Below the pieces are notes generated by a model that saw nothing but the letters and a program-made list of their open reading frames with translations, had not been told where the DNA came from and did not search any database. DNA of 64,000 nt from Periplaneta americana (taxonomy: Eukaryota; Arthropoda; Insecta; Blattodea; Blattidae), in contig NC_091120.1 of the NCBI RefSeq assembly GCF_040183065.1, positions 176,347,988 through 176,411,987 of the forward strand, given 5' to 3'. The position numbers were made by a program, and so were the translations under genes. The first letter of the stretch is position 1. Each line of letters opens with the position of its first letter. This document shows, one piece after another, positions 23,001 to 36,991 of this stretch.

Positions 23001-26000
23001 ACGTACCGACTGCTCATTATGTTTCAAGTGTCCTGTCTCTTACTTCCGAATTAACTGCCACTAACTACTGGGTGTTCATTTCAAAGTGTGTCATGACGTC
23101 ACTGTTGATGAGTCAGCGATTTGAAGCGAGTTTCAGCTTTTGTGTCAGAGAAGTTGCCTATTAATCAAGGCGTTCAATCTGAACTTGAGAACGTGTACGG
23201 TATAACTTGAACGTCGTAGCAACAGATGGCGGTCTGTACGGTCTGTGTGCTACCATAACCTCTTTCTGTGTTTTGCGCGGGCAAGTCATACGCAGGGTAT
23301 TTGTTATCATCGGTTGCGTACGGAAACCTTCCACAACACAAATCAAATGCTCCGTGTCCATGTTGACCGTCGAAATTAATGTCAATAAATACATAAGTAA
23401 TCGTCTTAACTCTCTCCACATATCCCGACAGTAAGAAAAAAAACTCACTGCAGTACATGTTTCGAAACAGTTCACATTCCTGCCACTACCGGCGTTACCG
23501 TACGTATCAGTAAGTACTCTTCTGAATGAACGCCATACTTGCTAGGCAACTTCTCTAGCACATAAGTAATTCACCTCTGCGGAAATGTAGGAAGATTGAA
23601 TTCTCTAGGCTCATCGACTAGCCACATGACGGCATACAGCGAGCCATGACACACTTTACTGAACACGCAGTATAATACGATTATTTATCAGACAGTTTCA
23701 GCCTCTGTTAAGCCTTGCTGTAGCGAAAGAGTACCTGATTGAACACCCTGTCCGTAGTGAACCAGTTCCTTAGTGGATGCCCCTGCCGGAGTATGACCCA
23801 GGATTACTGGCAGCATAGTCTGCAACAGAAACATGATACAGAGTGATGTTATAGTAAAATAATTTGAAATGCAAAGCTCCTTCAATATTAAACCGTGTAG
23901 GCCTATTTTTCACCCTGATTGAGAGCCGTAGAACCCAATGTCACGGACAATAACGTTTAAAATAGACTATTATTACGATATTTATGCAATAGTTTCATAG
24001 AAATAAATGAATTTTGAATAAACTTATTTTTATAATAAAATATTTTTTTTCAACACAATCACAGGAACAGTATTAGGCCTACATATTAACATACTAGTTC
24101 AAAGATTATCTTATAAAGAACTGCCAGTGTAAAAATCAATTTCTTTACATACTTTGTTTTTAAGACGTATGCATTCATACTCGTAATTTATTTAAAAAGA
24201 CAAACTTTTTTCTGCGCACGTATATAAAAGAAATAACTTCGCACCTGAAAGTTAAAAATTTTCAGCAAACAATAAAATTTAAAGAATATAGGAAAAAATG
24301 GTATGAACATGTTTGTAGAATGAACACGAAAATGCTTTTGAAAACTTTAAACTACATCCCCACAGGAAGCTAAATAAAGTTCTTAATACGGGGAAAATTT
24401 TCAGTAAAACTTATAATCATAAGCTATCAGTGCAATTATAAGAGTTAGCAAAATCAGTAAACTAATAATATTGGTTAAGGAGAAAATTTCCAAGAATAAA
24501 ACTTAGTAAAATAAATAATATCTAAGGTAAGAAAATTGATTAATAAGGGTAACATTTTTAGAAAACATTTATTATTATAAAACATAGCAAAATCAATATC
24601 TAATATAAGAAAATTGCTTAATAAGGGGAAGAGTTTTCAGAAAATTTATAATCAAGTCACTGCAATTATAAAATTTAACAAAATCAATATCTGAGCAAAG
24701 AAAGTTGCTTAATAATGGAAGAATTTTCAGGAAAATTTATAATTATACCGGTATAATTTTAAAACTTAGTAAAATCAATATCTAATAAAATAAAATTGCT
24801 TAATAATGGACGAATTTTCAGGACAGCTTCTAATTATACCGATATAATTTTAAAACTTGGCAAAATCAATATCTAATATAAGAAAATTGCTTAATAATGG
24901 AAGAATTTTCAGGACAATTCATAATTATACCGGTATAATTTTAAAACTTAGCAAAACCAATATCTAATATAAGAAAATTGCTTAATAAGGGGAAGACTTT
25001 TAAGAAAATTTGTAATTATACCGGTATAATTTTAAAACTTAGCAAAATCAATATCTAATATAAGAAAATTGCTTAATAAGGGGAAGACTTTTAAGAAAAT
25101 TTGTAATAATACCGGTATAATTTTAAAACTTAGCAAAACCAATATCTAATATAAGAAAATTACTTAATAAGGGGAAGATTTTTAAGAAAATTTGTAATAA
25201 TACCGGTATAATTTTAAAACTTAGCAAAATCAATATCTAATATAAGAAAATTGCTTAATAAGGGGAAGACTTTTAAGAAAATTTGTAATAATACCGGTAT
25301 AATTTTAAAACTTAGCAAAATCAATATCCAATATAAGAAAATTGCTTAATAAGGGGAAGACTTTTAAGAAAATTTGTAATAATACCGGTATAATTTTAAA
25401 ACTTAGCAAAATCAATATCTAATATAAGAAAATTGCTTAATAAGGGGAAGACTTTTAAGAAAATTTGTAATAATACCGGTATAATTTTAAAACTTAGCAA
25501 ATCAATATCTAATATAAGAAAATTGCTTAATAAGGGGAACACTTTTAAGAAAATTTGTAATAATACCGGTATAATTTTAAAACTTAGCAAAATCAATATC
25601 TAATATAAGAAAATTGCTTAATAAGGGGAAGACTTTTAAGAAAATTTGTAATAATGCCGGTATAATTTTAAAACTTAGCAAAATCAATATCTAATATAAG
25701 AAAATTGCTTAATAATAGAAGAATTTTCAGGACAATTTATAATTTTACCGGTATAATTTTAAAACTTGGCAAAATCAATATCTAATATAAGAAAATTGCT
25801 TAATAGTGGAAGAATTTTCAGGACAATTTGTAATTATACCGGTATAATTTTAAAACTTAGCAAAATCAATATCTAATATAAGAAAATTGCTTAATAAGGG
25901 GAAGACTTTTAAGAAAAATTTATAATTATGTCAATGCAATTATAAAACTTAACAAAATCAATATCTGAGCAAAGAAAATTGCTAAATAATGGAAGAATTT

Positions 26001-26860
26001 TTAGGAAAATCTACAACTATACCGGTATAATTTTAAAACTTAGCAAAATCAATATCTAAGCTAAGACAATTGCCTAGTAAGGGCACATTTTTCAGGAAAG
26101 TTTATAAATTATATCAGTAAAATTGGGGACATGGATGGACTAACGATTGAAGTAAGAAAATGAGATTTTGAGAAAATCTCGGTCAAAGTTTTAGAAACGG
26201 TAGCAAACGGTATTTTTTTATATTACAATGAGCTTAGGCCTATACATAGCAATTGTGTATTCATCCGCTACTGTTTCTGAAAGTTTGACTGCAATTTTTT
26301 CAAAATCTTATTTGCTTACTTAGGTTAGTCCACAAGTGTCTTCAAAACTATAAAACTTAGCAAAATCAATAAACTGACAAAATTTAATACTGGAAAATAT
26401 TTCAGGAAAGTTTATAATTATATTATTACAATTATTATTTAAAAATAGCAAAATCAGTATATATGCTAAGAAAATTGTTTAATATAGTGGAATTTACTCA
26501 CTCTGTTGAGTTGAGCGGAGTCGTAGCCCCCGATGAGGAACAGCACGTTGCTGCAGATCTCCTGCGTGATTGCTGCGTCGTTGCAGAACACTTGGCCGAT
26601 CAAAGTCAGCAACTCTGTCTGAGGCATGAATTCATATATGCCCATCAAGTTCAGCAGCCACTGCAACAAATGAAGTTCACAATATTATATTACAGCTATT
26701 TCTGTCTAATAAGGCTATCCATATCCCTGTGGTACTTTATGCGTAAGTCTCCTACAACCTGAGAACTAGACAACACACTCACTCACTCACTCACTCACTC
26801 ACTCTCTTCTTTCTCACTCTCACTCTCACGCTCACGCTCACACTCACACTCACATTCACT

Positions 26861-26900
<40 letters not shown>

Positions 26901-27633
26901 TCTTCAACACTTACAAGGAGAGGACATGCTCTGTATATCACCGAATGGAATAAGATTGTGTGAGATGAAAGTACAAGACGTACTGTTTAAAGTCATACCT
27001 GGTATGGGTGGCCAATGACCCCTCGTTTTGGAAATATTGGCTATTGTTTGTGACATACTTCCGTTAGGTGCTCAATAGGGAAGGATTAGCCTGCGTACCA
27101 GCGTAGCCCATATGGTTGGATGCTGAGTTGTTATCCAGACAACCTATGTTCGAATCTTAAGTGGTCCTATATTTTTTTCTTTTAATAATGATTAATATTG
27201 TGATCACAGTTATCTATTTACATACCTATATCATATTTCTAAATGTATTGAATGCTTCATCATGTTTTAAACAAATTGCTAATTAACTAACATTGTATTG
27301 TAAAGGATAAACAATGAAATACTGCTCACGTAGGAAGGTAAGATGTGTCACTGGCGTCTGTTCTATTTCTGTAGCAGCTATTCCATTTCATTTTGTACCC
27401 GATTCATTATGATAAATGTCATAAAAACACACAAAACATACATATTTTTTGCACCATGCACAGCAAATGAAAGAAGGTTGTCCACAGTCACACACATTTT
27501 TCCGCACTTCTGCTGCGAAATAGATAACCTTCACATTCACAAACACTTCTCGTTCGTTTATCAACTTTGATGCATACCACGCATATTTCAACATGGCTTT
27601 GAATATAGGAACTGACAGCTGAAAGTGAATTAA

Positions 27634-27724
<91 letters not shown>

Positions 27725-30700
27725 TCAAGCTTTAAAAAGTGAGAAGGCATTAGAATTCGAACTCGGGTTTCCTGGATGACAACTCAGCATCCAACCACAT
27801 GAGCTACACCCTTACACACTCTAATGCTTCCCTACGCCATAAACAATAGCCAATATTTCCAAAACGAGGGGTCATTGGCCACCTATACCAGGTATGACTT
27901 TAAACAGTGTGTCTTGTACTTTCATGTCACAAAATCTGATTTAATTCGGTGATATACAGAGCGTGTCCTCTCCTTGTTAGTGCAGGGATGTCGAACACCG
28001 CTCGCAAGCTGTGAACTTAACGAACTTCCAAGACTCGGGTCAATTTTCTCGAATGCAGTTGGCGCTCAAAGAATAGTGCACACGAGGAAACTGTAGGAAT
28101 TATACAAACAGTGGCGGCTGGTTCTTTGCATCACCTTTGTACAACTTGCTAATTTATTAAGCTCTCTTAAGTAACGGTTAGCATGTCTGACCGTGAAACT
28201 AGTCGGTCCATGTTCAAAGCCTAGTTGAGGTTTTTCCGGGGGTTTCCCTCAGCCTATTAAAGTACACATCGACTCTAAAAATGTAAGATTTCTAAAAATT
28301 TCGGTAAATAATATTTTAACCTCATCTGGAAGCTCATTTCTTCTAGTGTTCAAAAATATGTAACTTGTGCCAATTACCTCAATAATTTCATAATTATTTG
28401 GACATTTATAGTACAAGCGTATTATACTTTCTATACCTTACTCCATCTTCAGTATCTGTTTTCTCCTATTTCACATTTTCCAACATTTATTATCCTTCCG
28501 ACGGACAAAAAGTGGATTTCCCTTTGGGCAAAAAGACTTCATTGAGGTACGAAATTGAAGCTTAAACATGTGGCTATGTTGTTAACTAAATTATTATTTT
28601 CAATCGGTTGTAATTATTTTATCCAAAAAATATACAAATATACATATATATTTTTTTAAACTTAGCTTATATAATGTTGTATATCTTCTGAATGATTCAA
28701 GATAAATAAAACATTTTAGTATGTAACATTCTCCATATGTAGAGGATCATTTTGGCCAAAGACGTTTTACCTTAGGTCAATTTCTAATGGAGTTAAGTCG
28801 GTCCAAAATGTTATTATTTTTTCCAAAATATTTTTTTTTGGGCTCCCAAATTCAATTTTCAAGTTTCAATTATATAAATTGCTTAGATTACTTCCAAGTA
28901 ACATGTCACTAAAGTTTGAAAGCCATTAAGGAAAAAATGTGGATTTTTATCCTAGAGTCGATGCTAGGTAACTTTCGGCGCTGAACTCAGGACTCATTTC
29001 GCTTGCATTACCGCCTTTGTTTCACTCAGACGCTAGATAACCAGAGAAGTTGATAAAACCGTCCTAAAATGAACCAATGAAGAAAATAATATATAGTTCT
29101 CATTTTGTGATTGAAGACCTTCTTGAAATAAGGATGTAACCTACAAATCTATAATTCACATTTCAGGAGAAAAGGAAATTATTTCAGGGGCATATTTCGT
29201 TAGACCTGTATTTCCTAGCAGAACCATTTGATTAATCAGGGATACAAGTTGGATGCAATGATTTATTGTTATATGCCTGAGTGAATGCTTCAAAGTTACT
29301 CTTTCAACCTGTGACAAATTTAATTAATTTCATGTTACACCCTTTTCCCGGGAGGTTTTCAATTGTACCTTATAAATTCTAATGAACAAAAGGTTTATAT
29401 TTACTCAAAGAAAGATTAGGCCGTTGGTATATTGGAAGTCCCAGATACAAGACATTGTACTTGATTAGAGACTCAGAGCAAAGAAAGACACACAAGGTAA
29501 CGCGTAATTGAGTTATTAAAATTGGCTCTTTTTGGTTTCTTGGACGTAGGTGCATACATCAAATGGTGGAGTTCGTAAATTCTGTGACAGGCCAGAACGG
29601 ATGAAGAGGAGCCGAAGAGAAGACCTAGACAGACTTGGGATGATGGATAGAAATAGTTTTGAAAGTCGTTTTCTTTCCTCTTTAGAGGATTGTAATGAGG
29701 ACAAACTAGGTATAGGCCTATTCTAACAATTTGTTTGATTGAAATGCGAAAATTAACATTACACGTAGGGGCGAATGTTGACGAAAAATCTTCTTGTTAT
29801 TCACATTAGGACGATGCCTATTAATGTAGAAATCCTTTCTATGTTAATATCAACGTAAAAAATTAATTTCTTATATTGCGTTTTTTTCCTTTTTTGACGT
29901 TTTTGAACTAATATGTCATTTTAATATTTTTTCGGTATTTTTTGGACATTTTTAATACTTTGAAGAACTTTTAGATCATTTGGAATGCATTTTACTTTCT
30001 TCTTTACCGATAGGTCTATTACATCTTTTTCTAAGCAATTAGGTCATTAGTAATTACCTTCTGAATAAGTGAATAACAGTGAAGTTTGAGTTTTATAGTT
30101 TGGAACAAACTGTAAAGACTATCCCTCATTACACTTGAAGGCTTCATTTCACACAACGGAAGTAATATAAAATGCTTGACAACAGCTTAGTGTAAGTGAG
30201 GGCTTTGACCACTACTGTTCTTTTGTCGGTACGAGGGTGTCTTTAGAATTTATGTTTGGAAGGGGAGAAACTTTCACCGTGTCCTGGACAGGACGTTGTG
30301 TCCCTATGCAAGGAAAGGGACAGTATTTTTAACACAAAGATAGCAAGAATTCATGCTGCGCCCACAGTTTGTTTTATCATTCACACTCCCCCATCTGGAA
30401 GATCTGGTAACAAAAGTGAAGAACGGAAGTAGGAGAAGACGGAGAATGAAGGCATAACATGGACCACCCCTGATTGAAACACATTGTAAACTCTCATTAA
30501 AATCCATAGTTTTCCCTTAAAGCCTTCATTTTTTTGCATGCCCTTTTCCTTTATCTTAGCCAAATTCTAGAAAGTTGTCCTCTCTCTCCGACATTTGCAG
30601 GGTAGTCATTGACACAAGGTGACTAATTTTTAAGAAGTTGTGGTGCGAGTACTTTGAATAATATTTAAATGTCATTTTCTTTTAATTTCATGTCATTTTT

Positions 30701-33700
30701 CCATTCGTTTAAGGGCATTTTAATTATCATTTTAAGTAGATTTTTAGGTCATCAACATCCGCTCCTTACACATGACTATAAGTCTTATCTAAAGCTAACA
30801 ACAAGAATATGACAAAAGAAATATGCAGATATAGCCTACTAATATAGAACTTTATAATTGTAAGGTGTAACAATGATTTATTAAAAGAGCTACGTATTAA
30901 CTAAAAACCGAGATAAATGGAGAACTCTTTGTAACTCTGACGGCAGGAGAGGATCGACTAAGTAAGCAAGCAAACAATGAAGCATCGTAATCTTAATTAT
31001 ATCGGCATTTTAAATTTCAAGAAATTAAGATTTTACTTAGATACACACAAACATATTAGTGGCAGCAAAATGAATATTCATGTTAGGATACCAAAGAAGT
31101 AGGTACGTTATATTAACTGCAATGTTACCTCGAGTTCATTTCCGACTTTGGAAGCCAGTTGGATCATAGGACTCTTCAGATGGGACATAAAGGCGACGGG
31201 CGCCAGGCTGAACATGGCGCGGATCTTGGCGTTGTATTCGGGACGCTCCGACCCCATGACGTAGAACATTGTGGTGCCCATAGAATGACCCGCATAGAAG
31301 AGGCTCGTTTCGCCAGTTTTTTCCAGGATGTAGTCGATCATTGCAGGTACGTCAATCACGCCCATCTCATGCCAACTGTAGGACAGACAAGTCTCAAGGT
31401 TAATAAAAATGTGATGAAACGAGCGTTTTGGAAATTGCGAATGCAATTGACTGTTTCTACCAATAACAGTAAAGATAGCTTTAGGTATGAACCAGTTACA
31501 GCCGCTGTTCTTCAGAAACCTCAGGTTCATCTACTCGTGTAACCTCCTGGGTCCTGGAGTATAGTATACTATTATCCTAGATCATATATACCCAGATTGC
31601 TCGGCCTTATAGGCTTTGGCGGTAACAACATTTGTCAAGGTTACTATGCTGCCATCTAGTTGCTACATGAGGAATCACGTCATAACTCCCATTTGAATTG
31701 CATTAGCGATTATACTGCCATCTCGTGTTCGTTTACGGCGGAAGGGTGGCGATCCTGGTGGTTGTTCTCTTCAAAGTGCTACCGATTTTAACATAGGGAT
31801 GAGCTATCTGTTATATAATATATTATCTAGGCTATAATTCATTATTCATGCATTTAGTTTCAAATTTGCCACTAGAGCGAAACGTTATCGATTACTTTTT
31901 TTCTGCGCTTGTCAAGCTCCTGACATCTCTTGGTATTTACAGGAAGCACAAGAAGATAGATTCAATCATTGCAATGTGTGTTTCAACTATTTGTAAATGC
32001 AAATGGCGACCAGCAACTGAACGCCAAGGCATTGTAAGACATGCTTTCGAATTAAGTACACAATGAACGTTATATTTTAAGAGTAAAAAATTTATGATAT
32101 AGGATGTATGTGCAGAGACCCAAAGTATAGTATAATATACTTACATTTGTGCCCTAACTGTAACCTACAGAATTTTTTTTCAGCATTTGTACCCATTTCA
32201 GTGACTTTGTTTGAAGTGTAGAATTGTACTCAAGTTTAAAAATTAAACAAAACATGTCTCAGGACTCAGGAGGATACAGTTTCGGGTTTCATCGGCTGGA
32301 ATGCTGGGTTTGCAGTGAAAGACATGTTCTTGGGCAGAAACTATGAATGAAAACATGATCAACAGATATACAAAGATTTTAGATATAGGACCTAATATGT
32401 TCACTGCATAATCTTCAGTTAATAAAATGATTGAGATTGTCCAGGCCTATCATACCCAGCCGGCAGTGTGGTATGATTCGTTATACAAAGTCTAACGTTA
32501 GGCAATTTTCCAGAATATTAGTGAGTAATAGTAAGTAGTAAAAGTCCTTTCACTCCTCCGGGAAGCATAGGGCCCTTGTGAAAACACGCTATCTTACTCT
32601 ATTTTCAGCCATAGCTTTGACTTCATTCCAACGCCATCCAAGTTGTTCTGCTTCTCTTCTAACGGTGTTGCTCCAGGTGTCACTATGCCTACCAACTTTC
32701 CTGTTTGCCCCATGTGGATTCCATTCAAAAGCTGTCCTAGCGATATTACCCTCTTCTCTCCGCGACACATATGCCCAATCCATCTCCACTTCCTATACTT
32801 GATCTCTTTCCATATTTCTTGCTGATTAGTAATTTTAAGGAGATTTTTATTTGAGATGGTCTTAGGCCACCATATTCCCATTATGATCCTCAGACATCTA
32901 TTTATGAATACTTGTAATTTCTTGTATATGTTTCTTTTCAAGTCTCACATCCGTATAGCAGAATAGATTTTATGCTCGACCATGCCGAAATGTAGTAATT
33001 ATACACCTGGTATCAGCCCTTTAATGGACCTCATTAAAGTACACCTATTCATTAAAGTTCAAGTGATCCACCAACCAGAAAATACCATTATAGCAATATG
33101 AAAGCGCAAGTAACGATTATTCTCGGATATGCAATCGAAAGACAACTAGCGAAACGTCACGGAGGCTGGAAATCCAATACTGTCGCAAAAGGTTATGTTG
33201 AAGAATCGATCCAAAATAAAATTGAAATCTCAAATACAATATTAAACTCAGTCGAAAAAAACAACACACAAATTAACATCAATTCACCGCCATCTTCCAG
33301 CCTTTCACAAAGCACATTCCCGCAAATTCATTTCACCAATTGCACAATAAGTCACCTATATTTGAAATGAAGTCAGTTCTGTTACTATAATAGTTAGCGT
33401 TAATTGTAAATAATATTCAAATAAATTCAATTTGTTATCTCGTTTTTCAATGTCTAATTCAATTTCAAGGTTATATCAAGATTGTTTATTTTACTCTCTA
33501 GATTATATCAAGGTCAATGACATTTGTTTCTCGGAAAAAATCAATACTTTCTCGTCTGCGCACATCTCTCAATTTACGAGATATTGCACAACGTCAGTTC
33601 CGCTCCTCAGTCAGATAAGAATAACATGAATACTTATGAATAATTTCAAGTTAGAAATATGGTCGAGCATAAAAAGTCGTATGAAACTTGACTATAATGG

Positions 33701-35987
33701 TAATTTCATAAACATACTCGGGTCTTAATTACTAGGCCTACTATTATAGGCCCGTTGCATAATGTACTATTAAATTCATATTAAAAATCCTTATTTTGAT
33801 TCTTGAAGAGATTTGTTTGGATGTCAATAAATTTGCTAGTTACGAGAAGGCAGCTTTTGCTTTCCTAATTCTTGCATTTACATCTTCATCAGAACCTCCT
33901 TGTTTAGAAATTATACTTCCTAAGTATATAAATGCATTTACTTCCTCTATTTCAACCACAAGTTTAGTATCTGTTCTGTTATTGATTCTCATTTCCTTAG
34001 TTTTGGATTTGTTTATCTGAAGAACCGCTTCAGATGACACACTATTTAGATCTTGCAATTTGCCATTTATGTCTGAGAACCTGTGGGCCAGTAAGCAAAC
34101 ATCGTCTGCATAGTCTATACCAGTGATGTCAAAGCAAGCGCAGTTTTCTAACCTTGACGTCGTGCGCGGGCATCAAGCGCTAAGTATAGAAAGAGGAAGG
34201 GTTCTGTATATGAATAAGCAGCCTGTTGGATTAAGAAAACAGTGGTGCACAAACTTCAGGTGGAACGTGAAATTTTATGTCGTTATTTTTATATGGCTTC
34301 TTTCTGTTTGATATTATCTATATTGTCTGTAAAACAAAAGCACTAATACCAATTTCTTAATATTGCACTTGTCTTTTAAATCTTAATAACATACTAGAGA
34401 GTTAAAAAGGAATATTCACATAAATCAATAGTAGTACAACTATACTGTATTAAGTGGATGAAACACATCATTCATAAAGAAAGTGATATTCCAAAGAAAG
34501 AGATTGAGTATGACATGATAAGTTGGAATTTATATTGATGGTACCTTTAGCATTATAAAAATAATCAATAAACCAATCAAAACAATATTACAGTACAAAG
34601 CAAAGTTACCTAGGTGCTGTATATGGTTTAATTGTAACTAATATTACGTAACAAAACTCTTATCGCATTATGCTTTTAAGGCGATATTTGTGAGCAACTT
34701 CCTATCATTAGAATATTAAATTATTTTCTCGAAATCTGCTGAAGATATAGAGCTGACATTTTTACAACACGTGGGCACGTATCTTTTAATTATGATGTAA
34801 CAGTAGTTGCTTTGTTAATTCATTTCCTTACAAACAATTTCCATGCGAATATTTTCAAAATTTTCAATACACTATCTTCAGTAATACGTATATACGGTAT
34901 GTTAGATTTACGAAAACATTCTGCAAGGCTACTAAATAAATAAGCATATATCTGAAAATTTCACTTCTCTATTAAAAAAAAGTTGAGAAAATATTTCTTT
35001 TGAATAAAAATTTTAAACTTGTGAAAAATGAGCATTAAAATTAAAACTTACATTCTTATAATGCACTTATACTTCTCAGACAAATCTAAAAGTTAACATG
35101 GATAGCCTACAGTTTTAATAAGTTCTCTTCCCTTTATCTATTGAATCAGTGCTGGCCATCCCTGAATATAGCTCGACCAAGCGGCATATAGTATCTCTTT
35201 CGTCTGTCTCTTTCCTTTCCGCTGTAAAGCACTCAGGATCTCCTGAGTTTTAAAGCGCGCGCTTGCTCCTATGGGCATCAATTGACATGACTGGTATATA
35301 CTCTCCAATCGCTCTCCCAGCCTCCGTTGAATGCCTCTCTTGCGATTATTATTTGATTTCAATAATATATCATCCAACATCAGGATGTACAGCAGAGATG
35401 ACAGTAGGTAACCCTGAGAATATTAGTGAAGCGATTTTAAACTACTCGATTTTCCTATTTCAGGTCTTCCCGATCTTGTATAACAGGCAACGTATGCATT
35501 TCAATAACTGTAACAATAAGCTTGGAAACGATGGTATCGACTTAAGTTTGTTTCTGTTTTCTAAGTTTGTGCTTACCTGAATTCCCAAAAAGCATTGTCT
35601 GAAGGAGTCATGTGCACATTCTTCCTGGAGTACGTGTTCCCCCTGACGTTGCCCATCCACACATCGTAGCCTACGTCAGCTAGAAGATAGGCTGTAACGT
35701 GACAAAGTAATGAGTGACGTGCACAGAAACTGCATTTAAAGTAACTTTCTTAGACATAGGCTGCAAAGTAACAAAGTTTTTAGACAGATGCCTTGTGGCC
35801 TACACAGGGATTTTGAATTGAATGAGATTAATTTGATTGTTTCTCCCTCTGAAGCAGTAGCGGACGATGGTCGAAACCCTCGGTGAGGCCAGGTGCAACT
35901 AGTTTAAGTGCCTCCGATAGGAAATGTTTATTCATGATACTAATTATTTTTTGTTATTACTGTATATTATTAATATCATTATTACTA

Positions 35988-36026
<39 letters not shown>

Positions 36027-36038
36027 TATTGATATTAC

Positions 36039-36107
<69 letters not shown>

Positions 36108-36912
36108 TTACTTCATTTCCGCCCTCACATAAGCCCGCCATCGGTCCCTGTCCTGAGCTAGATTAATCCATTCTCTATCATCATATCCCACATCCCTCAA
36201 ATCCATTTTAATAATATATTCCCATCTACGTCTCGGCCTCCCTAAAGGTCTTTTTCCCTCCGGCCTCCCAACTAACACTCTATATGCATATCTGGATTCG
36301 CCATACGTACTACATGCCCTGCCCATCTCAAATGTCTGGATTTGATGTTCATAATAATTATGTCAGGTGAAGAATACAATGCGTGCAGTTCTGTGTTGTG
36401 TAACTTTCTCCATTCTCCTGTAACTTCATCCCTCTTAGCCTAAAATATTTTCCTAAGCACCTAATTCTCAAACACCCTTACCTATGTTCCTCTCTCAAAG
36501 TGAGAGTCCAAGTTTCACAACCATAAAGAACAACCGGTAATATAACTGTTTTATAAATTCTAACTTTCAGATTTTTTGACAGCAGATTGGATTATAAAAG
36601 CTTCTCAACCGAATAATAACAGGCATTTCCTATATTTATTCTGTGTTTAATTTCCTCCTGAATGTCATTTATATTTGTTACTGTTGCTCCAAGTTATTTG
36701 AACTTCTCCACCTCTTCAAAAGATAAATTTCCAATTTCTATATTTCCATTTCGTACAATATTCTCGTCACGAGACATAATAATATATTTTGTCTTTTCGG
36801 CATTTACTTCCGAACCTATCTCTTTACATGCTTCCAGTAAAATTCCCGTGTTTTTCCTAATCGTTTGTGGATTTTCTCCTAACATATTCACGTCATCCGG
36901 ATGATGACGATG

Positions 36913-36991
<79 letters not shown>

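Larger units (their letters stand above)
32580..34121 (-). mobile_element. LINE fragment interrupted by another repeat
   Basis: The 5' part (34121 to about 33776) has DYADDVCLLAHRFSDI, LQINKSKTKEMRINN, FIYLGSIIS and ARIRKAKAAF. The 3' part (32970-32580) resumes with SILLYGCET, LQVFINRCLRIIMGIWWP, then EIKYRKWRWIGHM. Across the gap the sense continues (IRIFNMN ... SILLYGCETW), so 32971-33775 is an insertion into a pre-existing LINE copy. YADD is the reverse-transcriptase active-site box. Confidence 0.85.

Noticed and set aside
23161-23475. overlapping 104- and 94-codon frames as a gene
   Set aside because: Inside a TA-flanked TIR element, no motif, and the opposite strand is open as well.
31159-31542. 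plus-strand 127-codon frame
   Set aside because: Antisense shadow of lipase exon 4.
35138-35380. 80-codon minus-strand frame as a lipase exon
   Set aside because: Exons 3 and 4 already join in frame through the conserved FWEFSWHEMG; this frame has no family similarity or fitting splice sites.
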